Part shown: piece by piece, positions 8,443 to 16,164 of the stretch
Numbering within the stretch: the stretch's first letter is position 1
How the letters are laid out: each line of letters begins with the position of its first letter
Assembly (NCBI GenBank): GCA_003649445.1
Contig: QMRV01000006.1
Span: 5,466 to 69,465 of the forward strand
Direction of reading: 5' to 3'
DNA length: 64,000 nt
Source of the DNA: Thermoprotei archaeon
GTDB taxonomy: Archaea > Thermoproteota > Thermoprotei > Thermofilales > B15-G2
Program-made: the position numbers and the translations under genes
Notes under the pieces: generated by a model
Databases searched by the model: none
What the model was told of the DNA's origin: nothing
Seen by the model: the letters and a program-made list of their open reading frames with translations, nothing else

Positions 8443-10173
8443 ATGAGACTATCTCACGAAAAACTGGAACTAGTTATTTTGAAAGTATTTGTTAGAGCAC
8501 GCCGCGAGCTAATGGCTCCCCCAGTTTTTCTTGAGCGAGTAGAGATAGGAGATACTTTCAAAATAACTATTTCGAAGAGAGGATTAAGGGTATGCTTACC
8601 CGAAGACCTTGTTGCTAGAAGAGACTTTGAGGAAATTCTTTTGTGGATTTTTAGACATGCTTTAGCCCATGCACACTACTGTCCATATGACATAGTCACT
8701 ATGAAAGAGCTTTTGAGGGCGGCTTACTCGGAAGTAGGCAACTGGGAGCTCGCGCATTTTGCTCTTCATCTTTTTGCAGATGCTCAAGTAGACTACTTTT
8801 ATTTAAGAAATATTTTCCTGGAGATCCCCAAGCACATTTACTATCGTTTTGAAATAAAGCCTAGTGGCCCTGATCAAATAGTTTACGCTATGTACAAGAA
8901 TCTCTTTCCAGACATAAAAGAACATAGAATAAGCACACCAGTTTACGATACAGGGAAGCAACTCGCAGTCATAGCCAAGACCAGCGCGCCATGGCTTAAG
9001 AAAATAAGGCTAATGGCCCGTGTCTTAAGCAAGGCTGTTAGCTACCAAATGAAAGAAATCTCTAAAAAGGCTGTAGCAAAGTACTTAAAAAAGCAGTTTA
9101 TGAGTGTAAGAGAAGATTTCTCTCGAAGAGGATTTGAAGACATAACGACTGTTTTAAGTGAAATGAAGGACGAGAATGAAGCTAAAGCATTTTTTGATTA
9201 TGTTTTATCAGATAGGGTAGATACTGAAAAGACCTTAAAGAAGATTAAAGAATACTTAGAGAAAATGAAGAAAACTGCAGGAAAAATAGAGAAAGCTAAG
9301 CCTCCGTCTAAGTATGCAGGAGAAGAAAAAGGTTTAGAAGAACCTTTCCTGCCCACAAAGCTAGCTAAACCCATTGGAAAAATACATGAGTCGATAATTA
9401 GAGACGCTATATGGCGTAGCTACTGGCACCGAGCACGAGCAGAGAAAGCCTTAATAGAGTTTATTCAGAAGAGCCGTGCACTGAAGCCTACGTGGGCAGT
9501 AGCCCAGTATCCTGATGACTGGACTGTTGAAGACGAACTGGAAGAACTAGACTTAGAGGCTACATTTGAGGAAGGTCCTCTTATTCCTGAAGTAAATGCT
9601 GTTAAGTGGATTAGGAAAGCAAGCTTTTTAGGACAAAGTATAGCCAGTGGCTATATTCCTTCTGCTCTCATAGTACTAGACTCGAGCAAGAGTATGGTGT
9701 CTATTTTCGATGACGCCGCTACAGCAGCTCACATCGTATACTTGAGTGCAAAGCGAAAAGGAGGCAAGACTGCTGTAATAACATTTTCGTCAAATTATGT
9801 TGTAGCTGACTGGGATGCAGAAAGTAGAATAAAGGAAATAATTTTGTCGCTTAGACTGGGGCAAATGACTATTCTTCCGGTACATGAAATTGGGCGGCTC
9901 GTAGGAAAGCTGACTGAACCTTGCTTCATTATCATAATAACTGACTGTGGCTGGCAGAATATTGTCGAAGCTCTTCCCTATTTAAGTCACTTGGCTAGTA
10001 AAGGGAATAGAGTAGTAGTATTTCACTTAGTTAGAGGATGGAAATACCCTAAGAGTCTTTCTCTTGTAAAGAAAACTCATGGAGTAAAAATAGTGCCTGT
10101 AGAGAACCCTGAAAACGACTTAAGAGGACTTGTGCTAGAAGAAGTAGCTAAAGTCTACGAGATAGCTCTCTAA
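8443..10173 (+). CDS. VWA-domain protein with a degenerate metallopeptidase-like N-terminal domain
   Basis: This 576-residue protein is the partner of the MoxR ATPase upstream. The C-terminal VWA domain has a complete MIDAS metal site: DSSKS at 413-417, Thr476 and Asp501 (ITDCGW). The N-terminal part (55-135) resembles the metallopeptidase domain that precedes VWA in the DUF2201 group, with HALAHAH at 72-78 and FADAQVD at 111-117, but the catalytic Glu of HExxH is replaced by Ala. The middle is helical and charged. It ends with a 4 bp overlap of the convergent HTH gene. Confidence 0.8.
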   Translation: MRLSHEKLELVILKVFVRARRELMAPPVFLERVEIGDTFKITISKRGLRVCLPEDLVARRDFEEILLWIFRHALAHAHYCPYDIVTMKELLRAAYSEVGNWELAHFALHLFADAQVDYFYLRNIFLEIPKHIYYRFEIKPSGPDQIVYAMYKNLFPDIKEHRISTPVYDTGKQLAVIAKTSAPWLKKIRLMARVLSKAVSYQMKEISKKAVAKYLKKQFMSVREDFSRRGFEDITTVLSEMKDENEAKAFFDYVLSDRVDTEKTLKKIKEYLEKMKKTAGKIEKAKPPSKYAGEEKGLEEPFLPTKLAKPIGKIHESIIRDAIWRSYWHRARAEKALIEFIQKSRALKPTWAVAQYPDDWTVEDELEELDLEATFEEGPLIPEVNAVKWIRKASFLGQSIASGYIPSALIVLDSSKSMVSIFDDAATAAHIVYLSAKRKGGKTAVITFSSNYVVADWDAESRIKEIILSLRLGQMTILPVHEIGRLVGKLTEPCFIIIITDCGWQNIVEALPYLSHLASKGNRVVVFHLVRGWKYPKSLSLVKKTHGVKIVPVENPENDLRGLVLEEVAKVYEIAL

Positions 10174-10673
10174 TAGGGCTCAACAAGACTTTTAATTTTC
10201 TTCATTATTTTAAAGGCTACAAATGCCGCTATTAGCCACAGTACGAGCCACACTACTCTTGAAATAGCGTGTACTTTAGCTTGAGTAAAAAGTCCTGCTA
10301 CTCCCACTACTCCAAGTACTGCCGCTACAGCTAACGCAAATAAGTCAAATACGCTTCTCCCTAAGAACAGACTTCTAATAGAGATAGATTTTACAGGCAC
10401 TTCGACTACTGGCTTAAACCCTGTTTTAATTAATGCTCCTACTATGTTTTTCCCGTCATCTGTTAAAGTATAGTAGTAGTCTCCATTTACAAGTCTGCGA
10501 GAAATAAGGGAGTACTTTAGAAGAACACTTAAATGTCTTGAAATAGTTGACCTGTGTTTTCCTAGCATTTGAGGTAGGTCTGCTCCTCTTACTTCGCCCT
10601 TCTCGTAAATAATCTTAAGAATCTTTAGTCTAGTCTCATCACCTAGGACCATGGCCATCTTTCTTTCATCCAC
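10170..10673 (-). CDS. ArsR-type HTH regulator with two membrane helices
   Basis: The 167 residues start with an ArsR-like winged helix (LGDETRLKILKIIYEKGE, then HRSTISRHLSVL as recognition helix, then YYYTLTDDG as wing). Residues 106-160 make two membrane segments. It is a shorter relative in layout of the regulator at 6009 and faces the end of the MoxR/VWA genes, so the two regulators bracket the cassette. The regulated target is unknown; the cassette itself is the natural candidate. Confidence 0.75.
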   Translation of the reverse strand: MDERKMAMVLGDETRLKILKIIYEKGEVRGADLPQMLGKHRSTISRHLSVLLKYSLISRRLVNGDYYYTLTDDGKNIVGALIKTGFKPVVEVPVKSISIRSLFLGRSVFDLFALAVAAVLGVVGVAGLFTQAKVHAISRVVWLVLWLIAAFVAFKIMKKIKSLVEPY

Positions 10674-10709
10674 GCTAAAAATACTTTGCTTGCAAAGTAA
10701 AATACTTTA

Positions 10710-11051
10710 TCACCTTCCTCTTTTACTCAAAACAGCTAACCACGGATTGTCTTGCAGAAACGAAGGCAGATTACTATCTACTGTTTTGAGCCCTGCTTCT
10801 TCCTTCTTCTGCTGAACCACTATTCTCCCTTCTTCAGATAATCTCTCTAAAATACACTTTATTCTATCTATTTCTCTCGATATTATTTTTAATTGGTGCT
10901 CTATTTCTTGAAGCCTATTTATTATTGTAGTAGCTCTTAAAATGACTATCATGTTGCCGTGTCTTCTGGCAATGTGCTTTGCTAGAGACTCTTTCCTCGA
11001 AAAAGTTTTGCCGCAGATAGGACATGCATAAAGCTCAGTAAGCGTGCTCAT
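10710..11051 (-). CDS. C2H2 zinc-finger coiled-coil protein
   Basis: One classical C2H2 finger occupies residues 8-31: C10, C13, H26 and H31 in CPICGKTFSRKESLAKHIARRH spacing, unusual for an archaeal protein this short. Residues 38-85 form a charged helix likely to dimerise as a coiled coil, followed by a short flexible tail. The protein is 113 residues long. Its start overlaps the SWIM gene by 17 bp, making it the last gene of the RadA operon. It could bring RadA-SWIM to a DNA or protein target, which is inference. Confidence 0.75.
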   Translation of the reverse strand: MSTLTELYACPICGKTFSRKESLAKHIARRHGNMIVILRATTIINRLQEIEHQLKIISREIDRIKCILERLSEEGRIVVQQKKEEAGLKTVDSNLPSFLQDNPWLAVLSKRGR

Positions 11052-11361
11052 TTCTATGCACCATATTGTAGAGTATTACTGCTCCTACGTGACTACACAG
11101 TTCTTTTCTACGTTTTCCAGAAAAAGCTCTTTCAGGTGACTGACATGAGCACATATACCTCTTTTTCTCTTCAATATACACTACTATGTACGCTGAGTAC
11201 CAGTCTCCTAGTGACGGTCTTCCCTTGACTATCCACATATTTTCTTTTACTTTGACTACGTCCCTTAGTCTTTTTCGACATCTTTTTATAAAACTTAAAG
11301 ATTTTCCTTTTTTAATCATACATTCCTCGAATTTTTGAAAAGCTTTATCTAAATTACACAT
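11035..11361 (-). CDS. SWIM zinc-finger protein (archaeal SWS1-like candidate)
   Basis: The 108 residues end in a SWIM motif, C-x-C-x15-C-x-H (C71, C73, C89, H91). SWIM proteins of the SWS1/Shu2 family are known partners of Rad51 paralogues in eukaryotes, and archaeal SWIM proteins have been linked to RadA. Here the gene overlaps radA by 8 bp on one side and the C2H2 gene by 17 bp on the other, which fits joint production. The N-terminal 60 residues are basic and helical. A role in stimulating recombinase filaments is inferred from context. Confidence 0.78.
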   Translation of the reverse strand: MCNLDKAFQKFEECMIKKGKSLSFIKRCRKRLRDVVKVKENMWIVKGRPSLGDWYSAYIVVYIEEKKRYMCSCQSPERAFSGKRRKELCSHVGAVILYNMVHRNEHAY

Positions 11362-12304
11362 CTTCTACACCTCTTTCCGTAATCTTGAATACTGCGCTAG
11401 CCTTGTAGGGTAGTCTAGGAGAATCAAGTACTTCAACTACTCTGAGATTCTCTTTACTTCTCTTGAGTAGAAGCCTGTGCGTACAAGCATGAGCCATTAC
11501 CATTCCGCCTGCAGGTCTTTTTGTTTCACCGTAAGCTAGCGGCACTTCTAGTACTTGATTTGTCACGACAACATATATCTCATAGACTTTAGCTATTCTC
11601 AGCAACCAGTCTAGAACATAATTTAGGCGCTGCTGTCTGGCTGCCAGCATTTCTCTGCCTTTAAATTCTGCCCTGTAGAGAGAAATTATACTGTCTATGA
11701 TTACTAGCTTAACGTCGTTTTCTTCTATCATTTTAACAGCATCTATTTTGATGGAGTCTTCGAGATCAGCTACGTTAACTACTTTAACTACGTTGATGTT
11801 CTCGAGGACTTGGGTGGGATCTAGTGAAAATCTTTTACTCACGGCGATTATTCTATTTGGAGAAAATGCCTCTTCTGTATCAATGTAGAGGCATGACGCT
11901 CCTATGCCTCCCCTATTTCTTGAAAGCTGTGCTGTAACTGCTAATTGATGACATATCTGTGTTTTTCCGCTTCCGAATTCTCCTGCTAACTCGTATATGA
12001 CTCTAGGCTCTAAGCCTCCTCCGAGAAGCTCGTCGATTGCTTTGACTCCTGTAGTTAGCCGAGGTACTTTAGTCAGTTCTTCAGCATAGTCTTTAGCAGT
12101 AACGGTCTTCTTGATTCTCATTAGTCTTCTAGCCGCTCTAGTTATTTTTTCGGCTCTCTCAGGAGTTAATTCAAGTAGTTCGCAGAGTTCTTCGGGATTA
12201 AATAGCGCTAAGTGCCTAGGGCTCATTATTCCTTTACTTGAAAGAAGACTGGCTGTCTTAGGCCCTATTCCAGGTATTTCTTCTAAACAACTTTTATTCT
12301 TCAT
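11354..12304 (-). CDS. radA: RadA/Rad51-family recombinase
   Basis: RadA forms filaments on single-stranded DNA and drives homologous pairing. The 316 residues show an N-terminal HhH domain (8-60, IPGIGPKTA), Walker A GEFGSGKT at 108-115, DTEEAF with the catalytic Glu at 142-147, Walker B KLVIIDS at 199-205 and the VTNQV motif at 247-251. The linker reads TVTA at 67-70, whereas RadA proteins usually have an F-x-x-A oligomerisation motif there. No intein is present. It may be the main recombinase or a divergent paralogue; the full RadA signature set favours the former. Confidence 0.88.
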   Translation of the reverse strand: MKNKSCLEEIPGIGPKTASLLSSKGIMSPRHLALFNPEELCELLELTPERAEKITRAARRLMRIKKTVTAKDYAEELTKVPRLTTGVKAIDELLGGGLEPRVIYELAGEFGSGKTQICHQLAVTAQLSRNRGGIGASCLYIDTEEAFSPNRIIAVSKRFSLDPTQVLENINVVKVVNVADLEDSIKIDAVKMIEENDVKLVIIDSIISLYRAEFKGREMLAARQQRLNYVLDWLLRIAKVYEIYVVVTNQVLEVPLAYGETKRPAGGMVMAHACTHRLLLKRSKENLRVVEVLDSPRLPYKASAVFKITERGVEDV

Positions 12305-12617
12305 GTTTAACCACCTTTTCTTTTATTGCAATTAACTTGTTTACTACTTCTTCTAACTCAACAGCAATATCTGAAAGCTCTTCCATTTCTGCTAGAGCTT
12401 TTTCTGCCGAAACTATTTTCTTAAAATCTTCAAGCGTGTACCACTCTTCAAAGAGCGTTTTGCTAGATCCTCTTTTAGCTAAGAAGACTATCTTCCTTAC
12501 AATCATAGGCTTTGTTTTAACATGTACGAGACTAGCTCTTGCAATGATTACTCCCTGATTAGGTAGTATTTTTACGGTCCATTCTATTTCATTGCTTTTT
12601 CTCCACTTTATCCTCAT
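12294..12617 (-). CDS. small unknown protein of the RadA operon
   Basis: The 107 residues have a beta-rich N-terminal half (EWTVKILPNQGVIIARASLVHV) and a C-terminal amphipathic helix (70-105) suited to pairing with a partner. It overlaps radA by 11 bp downstream and the 303-residue gene by 29 bp upstream, so coupled translation is likely. The N-terminal half could be a single-strand DNA-binding-like or PH-like beta fold, but I cannot assign a family. Its only clue to function is the operon. Confidence 0.62.
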   Translation of the reverse strand: MRIKWRKSNEIEWTVKILPNQGVIIARASLVHVKTKPMIVRKIVFLAKRGSSKTLFEEWYTLEDFKKIVSAEKALAEMEELSDIAVELEEVVNKLIAIKEKVVKHEE

Positions 12618-13500
12618 TCAACATCACCCTCTCTGCTACTAAAAACCCTCTACGAGTAAGAGAGAGAACAGATCTTCCGTTCGGAAGAATTTTTTCTGAA
12701 ATAAGCCCGTATGTTATTAGTTTTGTTATTATTTTTCTTACAACTATTTCTTCTGCTCTTGACTCTAAGACAATTGCATCTATAAGTGCTCTATCTACGA
12801 GACTTCCTTCACTTAGCAAAGCAATTATTGTTTTAGCTATTTTTCTATCTTCTTCACTATAAAATAATTTATCTACTAGAGAAATGGGCTTTTCTATTTT
12901 AAGCGACGGTTCTATAAACTCTATTTCTTCTTCAGACTCTACAAGATTATATATTTTGTCGGCTATACTAGCTAGTACAGGCGGCACTAGGCTTAGAGAA
13001 GGATACACGAGCACAACTTTTCTGAATCCCTGTAAACTTGATAAAAGTATGTAGGTAAGTAGCTTCTTAGGAGGTGTAGCTAAGTAGGCGTCGCATATTG
13101 TTACAGTGTCTGTTTTTTCTCTAAAGTATATTAGACCAAATATATATGAAAGATAACTTATAGGATAAGCTGAGCCAGTAAATATGCTTGTGGAAAAAGG
13201 TTCTTCAATAAATAGTCGCTTAATAGTCCAAAGTACTTGCGCTACCTCTAATGAAGTCCTCTCTGCTAGTGCGCTTAGGTCTAAATATCTCCAACCCTCT
13301 TCTACTAGCTCTTCTAGCGCTTCTTGAAGCTCAACATAGTATCTAAAAGGTATTGAAAAGACTTCTCGAAGAGACTCTGCTATCAATACTGAAGAATAGT
13401 AATCTAGTGGTATTTTCCAAGGAGGAGGAGATTCTCCATATATGCTGAAGGAATATTCTGGCTCATAGTATTTTTTAGCTATAGCTATTTCCAGAATCAT
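12589..13500 (-). CDS. unknown protein with C-terminal winged-helix part, RadA operon
   Basis: The 303 residues are mostly helical. The N-terminal half has no motif I recognise. Residues about 225-290 (AKTIIALLSEG, then EEIVVRKIITKLITYGLISEKILPNGRSVLSLTRRG) look like a winged helix with recognition helix and wing, so DNA binding is possible. A hydrophobic stretch around 145-180 is amphipathic rather than clearly membrane-spanning. It lies 4 bp after the 184-residue gene and overlaps the 107-residue gene, inside the same operon as RadA. Confidence 0.62.
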   Translation of the reverse strand: MILEIAIAKKYYEPEYSFSIYGESPPPWKIPLDYYSSVLIAESLREVFSIPFRYYVELQEALEELVEEGWRYLDLSALAERTSLEVAQVLWTIKRLFIEEPFSTSIFTGSAYPISYLSYIFGLIYFREKTDTVTICDAYLATPPKKLLTYILLSSLQGFRKVVLVYPSLSLVPPVLASIADKIYNLVESEEEIEFIEPSLKIEKPISLVDKLFYSEEDRKIAKTIIALLSEGSLVDRALIDAIVLESRAEEIVVRKIITKLITYGLISEKILPNGRSVLSLTRRGFLVAERVMLNEDKVEKKQ

Positions 13501-13504
13501 TATA

Positions 13505-14059
13505 TCACCTTAAAGCAAAACTTAGCTCTCGAGGAAATTCTGCCGGCTTAAATGATTCTGTATATTCGCTAACTATGCTGAGTCTTGCTGCTAGACCCCC
13601 CACTATTTCTTGCAGTACTTCGTTTGTAAGTCTAAAAGCTCTAGTCGAGTATTTCAGTAGAAGAACTGCTTCTCTACCTTCATGAATACATATTACATCG
13701 ACATCTAGTTTTTTGAAAGCATTCATTATTTTCAGTGAGTCCTCTTTACTTACTTTCAGCGGAAGAAATGCTTCTATTTTAAGCGGCTTAAGCAATATTA
13801 CAATATTTTTCTTAGGATAGAAATAGAGATCAGTTGTTATTTTCTTTCTACAGAGGTAGCCTCTTGGATCCCCTTTAAGGAGCTTCAGCGGAGTACTTGT
13901 TTTCTCTTTTCTTTTAGAATTCTTCCGCCTGCTGTATAGTAAATAGGCCAGTGTACATAGTAAAGCTACTATAAAGGAATGGAAGAGGAGCAGAGATATT
14001 ATAAAGACTGAGGGTGCTATTATATTTTTAACAGGTATTTTTCTAGTGATTTTTCTCAT
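13505..14059 (-). CDS. N-terminally membrane-anchored unknown protein, first gene of the RadA operon
   Basis: The 184 residues begin with a basic tail and one or two close membrane helices (about 13-42), then a soluble alpha/beta part of 140 residues (VIVLLKPLKIEAFLPL, DVDVICIHEGREAVLLL). It is the first of six tightly packed minus-strand genes. A membrane anchor at the head of a recombination operon is odd and could place the complex at the membrane, but that is speculation. No family recognised. Confidence 0.6.
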   Translation of the reverse strand: MRKITRKIPVKNIIAPSVFIISLLLFHSFIVALLCTLAYLLYSRRKNSKRKEKTSTPLKLLKGDPRGYLCRKKITTDLYFYPKKNIVILLKPLKIEAFLPLKVSKEDSLKIMNAFKKLDVDVICIHEGREAVLLLKYSTRAFRLTNEVLQEIVGGLAARLSIVSEYTESFKPAEFPRELSFALR

Positions 14060-14130
14060 CGCTATATTTTAGAACCTATTTGATTTATTAAGTTATGTTG
14101 CATTTAGATTAAATTGTATGGCGCTGCACT

Positions 14131-14148
14131 GTTGCATAGCGCTGCAAC
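14131..14148. promoter_or_regulatory. inverted repeat operator candidate before the isomerase operon
   Basis: GTTGCA-N6-TGCAAC at 14131-14148 is an 18 bp interrupted palindrome. GCGCTGCA also occurs twice, at 14121-14128 and 14139-14146, in direct orientation and 18 bp apart. The site ends 6 bp before the TATA-like TTTATTAA at 14155-14162, covering the BRE region, the usual place for an archaeal repressor or activator. The regulator is unknown. Confidence 0.55.
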
Positions 14149-14154
14149 GCTTAG

Positions 14155-14162
14155 TTTATTAA
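14155..14162 (+). promoter_or_regulatory. TATA box of the isomerase operon
   Basis: TTTATTAA lies 28 bp before the ATG at 14190, implying a leaderless or near-leaderless message. This is the reason for preferring ATG 14190 over the upstream GTG 14166. Confidence 0.5.
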
Positions 14163-14189
14163 GGCGTGCTTTCATATTATTTATTTAAG

Positions 14190-15170
14190 ATGGAGGCGTA
14201 CGAGGATTTTCATAAATTGGTAAGCGATTTACGTGATGGCAGAATTTTCGGATCAACTGAAGCTGCTGAAAAGGCACTACTATTTATAAAAAACCAAATA
14301 TCTTCGTGCGAGACTGTAAAAGAAATTAAAAATACTTTAATTAGTTATGTTCCTCCTCTAATTAAAGCTAGACCCACTTCTGCTTTAACAGTTAACTGTT
14401 TGCGTGAAGTAATTGAATTAACTATAGACTGTATTAAAAAGAAACTCAGCTCTAATGAAATTAAAGAAAAAATCTGTAATAAAATAGACCAAATGCTTAA
14501 GGAGGCACATGAAAGCGTAGAAGTTATAGCGGAAATAGGCGCGAAACGCATTAGAGACGGCGATACTATCTTGACCAATACTTACAGTTATACTGTACTA
14601 AAAGTTCTAGAAAAAGCCAAAGAGGAGGGGAAGAATATCTCAGTATTTATTCCTGAATCGAGGCCGGGCGGAGAAGGAATAGATATGGCCGTAGAACTCT
14701 ATAAGAGAAAATTTCCCGTAACTCTCTTCGTAGATTCAGCTGTGCGGTACATGATGAAAGAAGTAGACTTAGTACTAATTGGAGCCGAAGCAATAGCCGC
14801 TAATGGTGCTGTTGTGAATAAAATTGGTACATCTATGATAGCGTTAGCAGCACACGAAGCAAGAGTAAGAGTATTCGTAGCAGCTGGAACATACAAGTTC
14901 AGTTTAGAGACTTTTCTAGGAGAAGTAGTTGAACTTACCTATAGAAGACCTGAAGTACTGCTCTCTTCACATGAACTCAGAGCATTAGGCAACGTTAAAG
15001 TACTGTGTCCAGCTTTCGATGTAACGCCGCCAGAATACATAGACGCAATAATAACTGAGAGAGGTGTTTTCGCCCCACAAGCAGTACCCCTTATTGTGAG
15101 AGAAATTTTCGGATGGCCTCCTTTAGTAAAAGATATCGGCATGCTTATAAACGAGCTCAAGAGGTGTTAA
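14190..15170 (+). CDS. eIF2B-alpha/ribose-1,5-bisphosphate isomerase family protein, divergent copy
   Basis: This protein belongs to the eIF2B-like isomerase family. In archaea, characterised members convert ribose-1,5-bisphosphate to ribulose-1,5-bisphosphate in nucleotide breakdown; others are annotated as aIF2B subunits. About 326 residues from ATG 14190. The C-terminal Rossmann half carries NGAVVNKIGTSMIALAAHEA and PAFDVTPPEYIDAIITE, both identical to the downstream paralogue even at the DNA level. The N-terminal half is much more divergent than the downstream copy and lacks the IRGAGRIARA entry motif, so its substrate may differ. GTG 14166 is an alternative start. Confidence 0.8.
   Translation: MEAYEDFHKLVSDLRDGRIFGSTEAAEKALLFIKNQISSCETVKEIKNTLISYVPPLIKARPTSALTVNCLREVIELTIDCIKKKLSSNEIKEKICNKIDQMLKEAHESVEVIAEIGAKRIRDGDTILTNTYSYTVLKVLEKAKEEGKNISVFIPESRPGGEGIDMAVELYKRKFPVTLFVDSAVRYMMKEVDLVLIGAEAIAANGAVVNKIGTSMIALAAHEARVRVFVAAGTYKFSLETFLGEVVELTYRRPEVLLSSHELRALGNVKVLCPAFDVTPPEYIDAIITERGVFAPQAVPLIVREIFGWPPLVKDIGMLINELKRC
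14794..14886 (+). repeat. 93 bp identical tract, copy 1 (within the first isomerase gene)
   Basis: These 93 bases are identical to 15785-15877 in the next gene, an offset of 991 bp. A second identical tract of 49 bp (15012-15060 and 16003-16051) has the same offset. Flanks differ strongly. The pattern suggests gene conversion. Confidence 0.9.
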
Positions 15171-15171
15171 T

Positions 15172-16164
15172 GTGAACTATACTCTACCAGCCGAAGTTCT
15201 CCAAATAGCAGAAGACATAAGATCTATGAAGATAAGAGGGGCCGGCAGAATAGCGAGAGCAGCAGTAAAAGCGCTGAAAATAGCGGCATTAGCATACAAG
15301 GGTTCAGAACTAGAAGACTTCTACGAGTACATGAAGTATACCTCAAAATTAATTCTAGCTACAAGACCTACTGCCGTCTCTCTACCTAATGCTGTGGCCT
15401 ACGTTATGTCAAGATTATCTAAAAACATAGAATCCTTCACTCTAGAAGAGGCCAGGTCTAAGGTAGCTGAATGGGCTGACGAATTTATAGAGTACTCCCT
15501 TAGAGCAACAGAGCTTATAGGAGAAATAGGTGAAGGTAGAATAAAGTCTGGCGATACTGTCTTAACCCACTGCAATAGCTCAGCCGCTCTCTCAGTGATT
15601 ATTACAGCTCATAGAAAAGGAAAAGACATAAAAGTATACGCATGTGAAACACGGCCACGCTTTCAAGGAAGAATAACTGTTAGAACTCTCGCCAAAGAAG
15701 GTATTGACGTAACTCTGATTCCTGACTCGGCTGTCAGATTCTTTATGAAAGATGTAGACCTAGTTGTAGTAGGCGCGGACACCGTAGCCGCTAATGGTGC
15801 TGTTGTGAATAAAATTGGTACATCTATGATAGCGTTAGCAGCACACGAAGCAAGAGTAAGAGTATTCGTAGCAGCTGAAACCTATAAATTCAGCCCCGCT
15901 ACAGTCATAGGTGAGCTAGTTACAATAGAAGAAAGACCTCCCACCGAAGTCGTCAGCGAAGAATTCCTCAAGAAGTATCCTGGCATAAAAGTCAGAAACC
16001 CCGCTTTCGATGTAACGCCGCCAGAATACATAGACGCAATAATAACTGAGAAAGGCATAATCTCTCCTCATGCAGCAATACTTGTTCTTAAAGAAGAATT
16101 CGCATGGGCTCTAGAAGACCGCATGAAGAAACTGAAGCTTGCAGTAGAATATGAGACTGAGTAG
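15172..16164 (+). CDS. ribose-1,5-bisphosphate isomerase (eIF2B-like)
   Basis: The 330 residues match the archaeal ribose-1,5-bisphosphate isomerase type: IRGAGRIARAAVKAL at 23-37, TRPTAVSL at 64-71, THCNSSA near 129-135, and the C-terminal GADTVAANGAVVNKIGTSM. The enzyme feeds ribulose-1,5-bisphosphate to form III RuBisCO in the archaeal NMP pathway; neither RuBisCO nor AMP phosphorylase is in this window. The gene starts 2 bp after the stop of its paralogue and overlaps the next gene by 14 bp, so the three are likely one transcript. Confidence 0.82.
   Translation: MNYTLPAEVLQIAEDIRSMKIRGAGRIARAAVKALKIAALAYKGSELEDFYEYMKYTSKLILATRPTAVSLPNAVAYVMSRLSKNIESFTLEEARSKVAEWADEFIEYSLRATELIGEIGEGRIKSGDTVLTHCNSSAALSVIITAHRKGKDIKVYACETRPRFQGRITVRTLAKEGIDVTLIPDSAVRFFMKDVDLVVVGADTVAANGAVVNKIGTSMIALAAHEARVRVFVAAETYKFSPATVIGELVTIEERPPTEVVSEEFLKKYPGIKVRNPAFDVTPPEYIDAIITEKGIISPHAAILVLKEEFAWALEDRMKKLKLAVEYETE
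15785..15877 (+). repeat. 93 bp identical tract, copy 2 (within the second isomerase gene)
   Basis: Exact partner of 14794-14886. In both genes it encodes the stretch ANGAVVNKIGTSMIALAAHE and its continuation, in the same frame. Confidence 0.9.

Noticed and set aside
14166..14189. GTG 14166 as start of the first isomerase
   Set aside because: It lies only 4 bp after the TATA-like TTTATTAA, so it would be upstream of the expected transcription start; ATG 14190 fits a leaderless message.
14794..15877. A mobile element or assembly error behind the 93 bp repeat
   Set aside because: The repeats lie in frame at homologous positions of two paralogues with different flanks, with no terminal inverted repeats; gene conversion explains them better.
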